From Chara braunii (lineage: Eukaryota; Streptophyta; Charophyceae; Charales; Characeae): DNA of 35,287 nt. The notes beneath the pieces are model-generated. The model saw only the letters and a list, made by a program, of their open reading frames with translations, was not told where the DNA came from and did no database searches. Shown here in pieces: positions 32,487 through 35,287 of this stretch (the first letter of the stretch is position 1; the number at the start of each line of letters is the position of its first letter). The stretch lies in the NCBI GenBank assembly GCA_003427395.1, contig BFEA01000102.1:691155-726441 (forward strand). Direction: 5' to 3'. Both the position numbers and the translations under genes were made by a program.

Positions 32487-33522
32487 CTAGTGCTGTGTGG
32501 ACTCGACTGAAGGATGCCTCCCCCTTTCCTCTTCAGTGGGGTGATATTCATCACACCAGTCAATTCTGTTGGGTACAACACTGTTAAAACCTTACTAAGC
32601 CACAGGCCTATGCTTACAAATCTTTCAAAGCAACAGCATTGGAGGACATCTGCACACAGATGAACGTCATTGTGCGGTGTCAGAGAGAACTGTTCACGGA
32701 ACCACTATAGAAATCATTTGGACTTTTTTTCCTAGTATTATACTAATGTTCATTGCGATACCATCATTTGCTGTATCCCATGAATGAGGTACTAGATCCT
32801 GCAATTACTATCAAAGTGATTGGACATCAATGGTATTGGACTCATCCTCGCCTCAACAAGTGCTCCACAGAGTGAAAAAGGATCTGCGGCAGATAATCTG
32901 TTTGGATTGGAGGAAAAAGTTCGGCGAGAGAAGGAATCTGCGGGCTGGGGTCCAGTGTTTTAAAAGACATTGGCCTTAAGACCAGGTTGCTGTAGCGGCT
33001 GGCTGCTAGGCATATGACAGGCCTGCCAGCACCCAACCATTTGATCATCTCGATGAAATGCCTAACCAGTCCCCTATGAGACACCCTCCCACCCTTACTC
33101 ATCGTCTCGATCCCCGGCACATCCCTACTCCCAAGGTCCTAACTGAGTATACCCAAGATCATCGCCCGTTTTTTGCCCCTCTTTGGTTTCCATAGATGCC
33201 TGTACTGGAGATTTCCGTTCGGGTCCGTTTTTGCAGCTGGTTTAATTTTTCCGTTCAGTGATTGGTAGCTTCCTTTTTTTCTAACTGATAGATAATTCTT
33301 TCAGTTTTTGTCATGCAAGTACCTACATTTTTGCTTTGGTTCATTTGTTAACAGTAATCTTGTTTTCGCACTTCAGTTATTCCCATCCCTTTATTTTAGA
33401 CTCTAAGATAGGTTTTGGACCTTCAAGTCAGTGACTCTCTGTGTTCCTTGTAGTGTGCCATGCATCTCAATTTTTTTGCCCTTTCTCTTGGCTTTTCTGC
33501 TGGTTCTTCTTCTCTTACTACA
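32487..33522. other. Unassigned DNA
   Basis: No gene, repeat family or RNA gene was recognised. Composition is AT-rich in places (33240-33420). The minus-strand frame at 32842-33120 has no recognisable domain. Confidence 0.45.
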
Positions 33523-33549
33523 GGGGAGGGGGAGGGGGAGGGGGAGGGG
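33523..33549 (+). repeat. G-tract repeat, potential G-quadruplex
   Basis: Five runs of four or five G separated by single A residues (GGGGA then GGGGGA units). This meets the usual G-quadruplex pattern of four or more G3+ tracts with short loops. No gene nearby suggests a role. Confidence 0.75.
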
Positions 33550-34157
33550 CTCCACTTCATGAAGTAGGATTGGAGACCTTGCGGCCCCTGAATTTGATGC
33601 ACTTCTTTTCACTTTGTACTTTGCCTCGCGCACCGGGCCCGGGCCCAAATCAATGGACAACCTTTTTTTTTGTTTAAAAAAATAAAATAAAAAGAATCGA
33701 CTCAATCGAGATTAAAATGGAGGTTATTGTAGATTATATGTAATGATTTTTTATTCTGATTTTCAGAATATGTCAGGATTATTGGTTATCGATCTTCTGT
33801 TATGACAGTTACGTTGGGAGTGTGGTTAAGTATCGTGAAATCGAGGGTGCCAACCCTGATAGGCATCATAACCCAGCCATGAATGTCTGCTATGATGATT
33901 CTGACTGACAATTCAACCTGAAAATTATTTTATTCAATTTATTGGGTGTGTTGCGACCGGCTGCAGCAGGACCCCAGCTGCCATTTCCACTCGCCCTGAC
34001 GCTCTCGCATTGCCACACTGTCAGGTTACAGGGTGGCACAACTCACCCCAGCAAGTTGACTGGCCCTGGCTGTCGTCCGCAGGCCACGGAAAGTGATGGC
34101 ATGTCAGGGGCAAAGTTCCGCTTCAAATTGACAAAACTTCTGTTGTCTGATGTACTT
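33550..34157. other. Unassigned DNA
   Basis: No feature recognised. A short open frame at 33942-34166 has no domain and overlaps the left end of the MITE-like element. Confidence 0.4.
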
Positions 34158-34281
34158 AAGGCCTAGTCACACTAGGACTTTTTGTACTAAGCTCTGGACG
34201 TGATTGCAGTCAGATTCATCCAGGTCTTGCCCTAATTACGCTCAAATCCATTTAGAAAAGTCCTAGTGTGAGTATGCCCTT
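34158..34281. mobile_element. MITE-like element, 124 bp
   Basis: Terminal inverted repeats of about 25 bases: the left end AAGGCCTAGTCACACTAGGA... and the reverse complement of the right end AAGGGCATACTCACACTAGG... share a perfect 16-base TCACACTAGGACTTTT core. There is no coding capacity. The flanks read CTT and AGG, so no clear target duplication can be named; TTA- or TA-type insertion is possible. The superfamily is undetermined. Confidence 0.6.
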
Positions 34282-34285
34282 AGGC

Positions 34286-34450
34286 TTGGACCCCACAGGA
34301 CCGCTGAAAGGAAAAACTTTGCCGCAAAACTGTTTCCAGGACCCCACAACCGGCAGCAGATGTCCACGAAGAGGTGAAATTTCTTCCGCAAACCGTTTTC
34401 CGGGACCCCACAGACTGAAGATTGCGGCTTGGAAAAACATCGTTTTGTGT
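34286..34450 (+). repeat. Degenerate tandem repeat with GGACCCCACA
   Basis: GGACCCCACA or GACCCCACA recurs at about 34287, 34340 and 34403. Each copy is followed by a similar purine-rich unit containing CCGCAAA and TTTTCC-like words. The units are about 53-64 bases and diverged. It adjoins the MITE-like element and may be part of a larger transposon. Confidence 0.45.
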
Positions 34451-34681
34451 TTTCACATAGTCCGCGGCCTGGAAAAGTCTCAAGGGAGGATTCCTCGCCG
34501 CAATTTGGTGCCGACTCTAGAGGGTAGGGGTGAAACGGTATTCACCAATTCGTGGTAGCTGAGGTAGATCCCAGGGCTCGATCCCTAGTTCCCCAACTTA
34601 CCTGTGTACAATACCTGCGTCAACTCGAAGAGTTGAACCTGCGACCTGTAGAACCGCCAGTGGTAGGTAGGTCTGTCGTAG

Positions 34682-34721
34682 GTCTATAGGTAGCCAGGAT
34701 TCGATCCGTAGACCTATAGAC
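34682..34721. repeat. Short inverted repeat
   Basis: GTCTATAGGT (34682-34691) and ACCTATAGAC (34712-34721) are perfect 10-bp arms around a 20-base spacer containing ATTCGATCC. The spacer resembles a polymerase III box B, but no box A or tRNA fold was found. Confidence 0.55.
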
Positions 34722-34751
34722 TAGAAGGCTAGCTGCGGTCCTAGAAGGTTG

Positions 34752-34835
34752 GCAAGTGGTAAAGTGGTGCAGGCAAGTGGTCAAGTGGTGCAGGCAAGTG
34801 GTCAAGTGGTGCAGGCAAGTGGTCAAGTGGTGTGA
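34752..34835 (+). repeat. Four tandem copies of a 21-bp unit
   Basis: Units at 34752, 34773, 34794 and 34815 share GCAAGTGGTCAAGTGGTGCA-type sequence. The first has one change and the last differs at its end. Each unit contains two AAGTGGT words, suggesting growth by slippage. There are no spacers, so this is not a CRISPR array. Confidence 0.92.
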
Positions 34836-34879
34836 CTAAAGCAAGCCCATGTTGGAGAGAGTCTAGAAAGTACCAGTCC

Positions 34880-35287
34880 NGTCCAGCAAGTACCACGGGG
34901 GGAACTGTGTGCACCATGGGCCAGGGACACAAGGCAGACCAATGCAGCACAGAAGTATAAATCAAGAGGCTGCGTCCATTCATTCATTCATTCCTGCGGA
35001 TGCCAGGCGGAAGCGCTGCCTTAGCAGCTTGTGCGAGGCGGTCTGCAGTGTGCCCGAAAACGAAGTGGGCAGGGAAGTGTAGTGTAGCGATAGGGTAGAG
35101 GCAGCTAGCGCTGCCATAGCTGTAGCATAGTAGGTGTGTGTGTTGTGTATGATACTGAGTGTTGCGTGTGGGACATCCAGGGTGATCCAGNGTGCGAACA
35201 GTGAGTTGTGTGGGCGCCCAGTCGCCATAGCCAGTTGAAGAGAACTCATATCTGGTTACGATATCTTGAGTACTGTGTGGGCGCATG
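34880..35287. other. Unassigned end of window with two N bases
   Basis: Single undetermined bases occur at 34880 and 35191. A TATAAAT at 34956-34962 is followed 20 bases later by an (ATTC)n tract (34977-34993). No gene was recognised. Protein frames across the N bases are unreliable. Confidence 0.5.

Noticed and set aside
34752-34835. CRISPR-like repeat array
   Set aside because: The units are directly adjacent with no unique spacers, and the window is eukaryotic.

Overview
This is nuclear eukaryotic DNA made almost entirely of decayed transposable elements; no intact host gene was found. Three things point to a plant-lineage (streptophyte) genome. Both LTR elements have primer-binding sites resembling the 3' end of initiator Met-tRNA, the non-LTR elements carry a C-terminal CX2C...HX4C zinc domain of the zf-RVT type common in plant LINEs, and one LTR element ends its integrase with a chromodomain-like region. 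The species cannot be fixed from the sequence, and an alga such as a charophyte is only a guess. Position 35-72 is a sequencing-library adapter, so the first 34 bases may not belong with the rest.

Layout. 1-2840: adapter junction, (GA)n and (TG)n(GA)n microsatellites, then about 1.7 kb of unrecognised DNA. 2841-11638: plus-strand Ty3/gypsy element A with two related LTRs, a Met-tRNA-like primer site, a long leader, and gag, protease, RT, RNase H and integrase remnants in many frames; its integrase tail is missing at the junction with the 3' LTR. 11639-13600: unassigned DNA with a 69-bp tandem repeat and, on the minus strand, a possible last exon or remnant of a membrane-protein gene. About 13640-19235: plus-strand LINE (ORF1 remnant, complete-looking AP endonuclease, broken RT, zinc domain, 3' UTR). 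19603-20593: AT-rich block with CG-rich inverted ends and an inserted poly(A)-tailed LINE-like fragment.

20620-29508: minus-strand Ty3/gypsy element B, with two 969-bp LTRs (TG...CA), a primer site one base from the usual plant iMet type, a 1.4-kb leader crowded with GCTGACGTGGC-type (bZIP-like) sites, then gag, zinc knuckle, protease, RT, RNase H, integrase and chromodomain, all interrupted. 29509-35287: small retroelements and repeats: a poly(A)-tailed insert, a 131-nt near-perfect foldback, a tRNA-headed SINE with a 28-T tail, a 5'-truncated LINE relative, a G-tract repeat, a 124-bp MITE-like element, short tandem repeats and two N bases.

The elements look dead. Stops and frame changes hit every polyprotein, and the LTRs of element B differ by about 5%, mostly transitions. 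No new defence, metabolic or regulatory system is evident. The items most worth checking are the foldback at 29903-30033, the dense bZIP-like site array of element B, and the tRNA-headed SINE.
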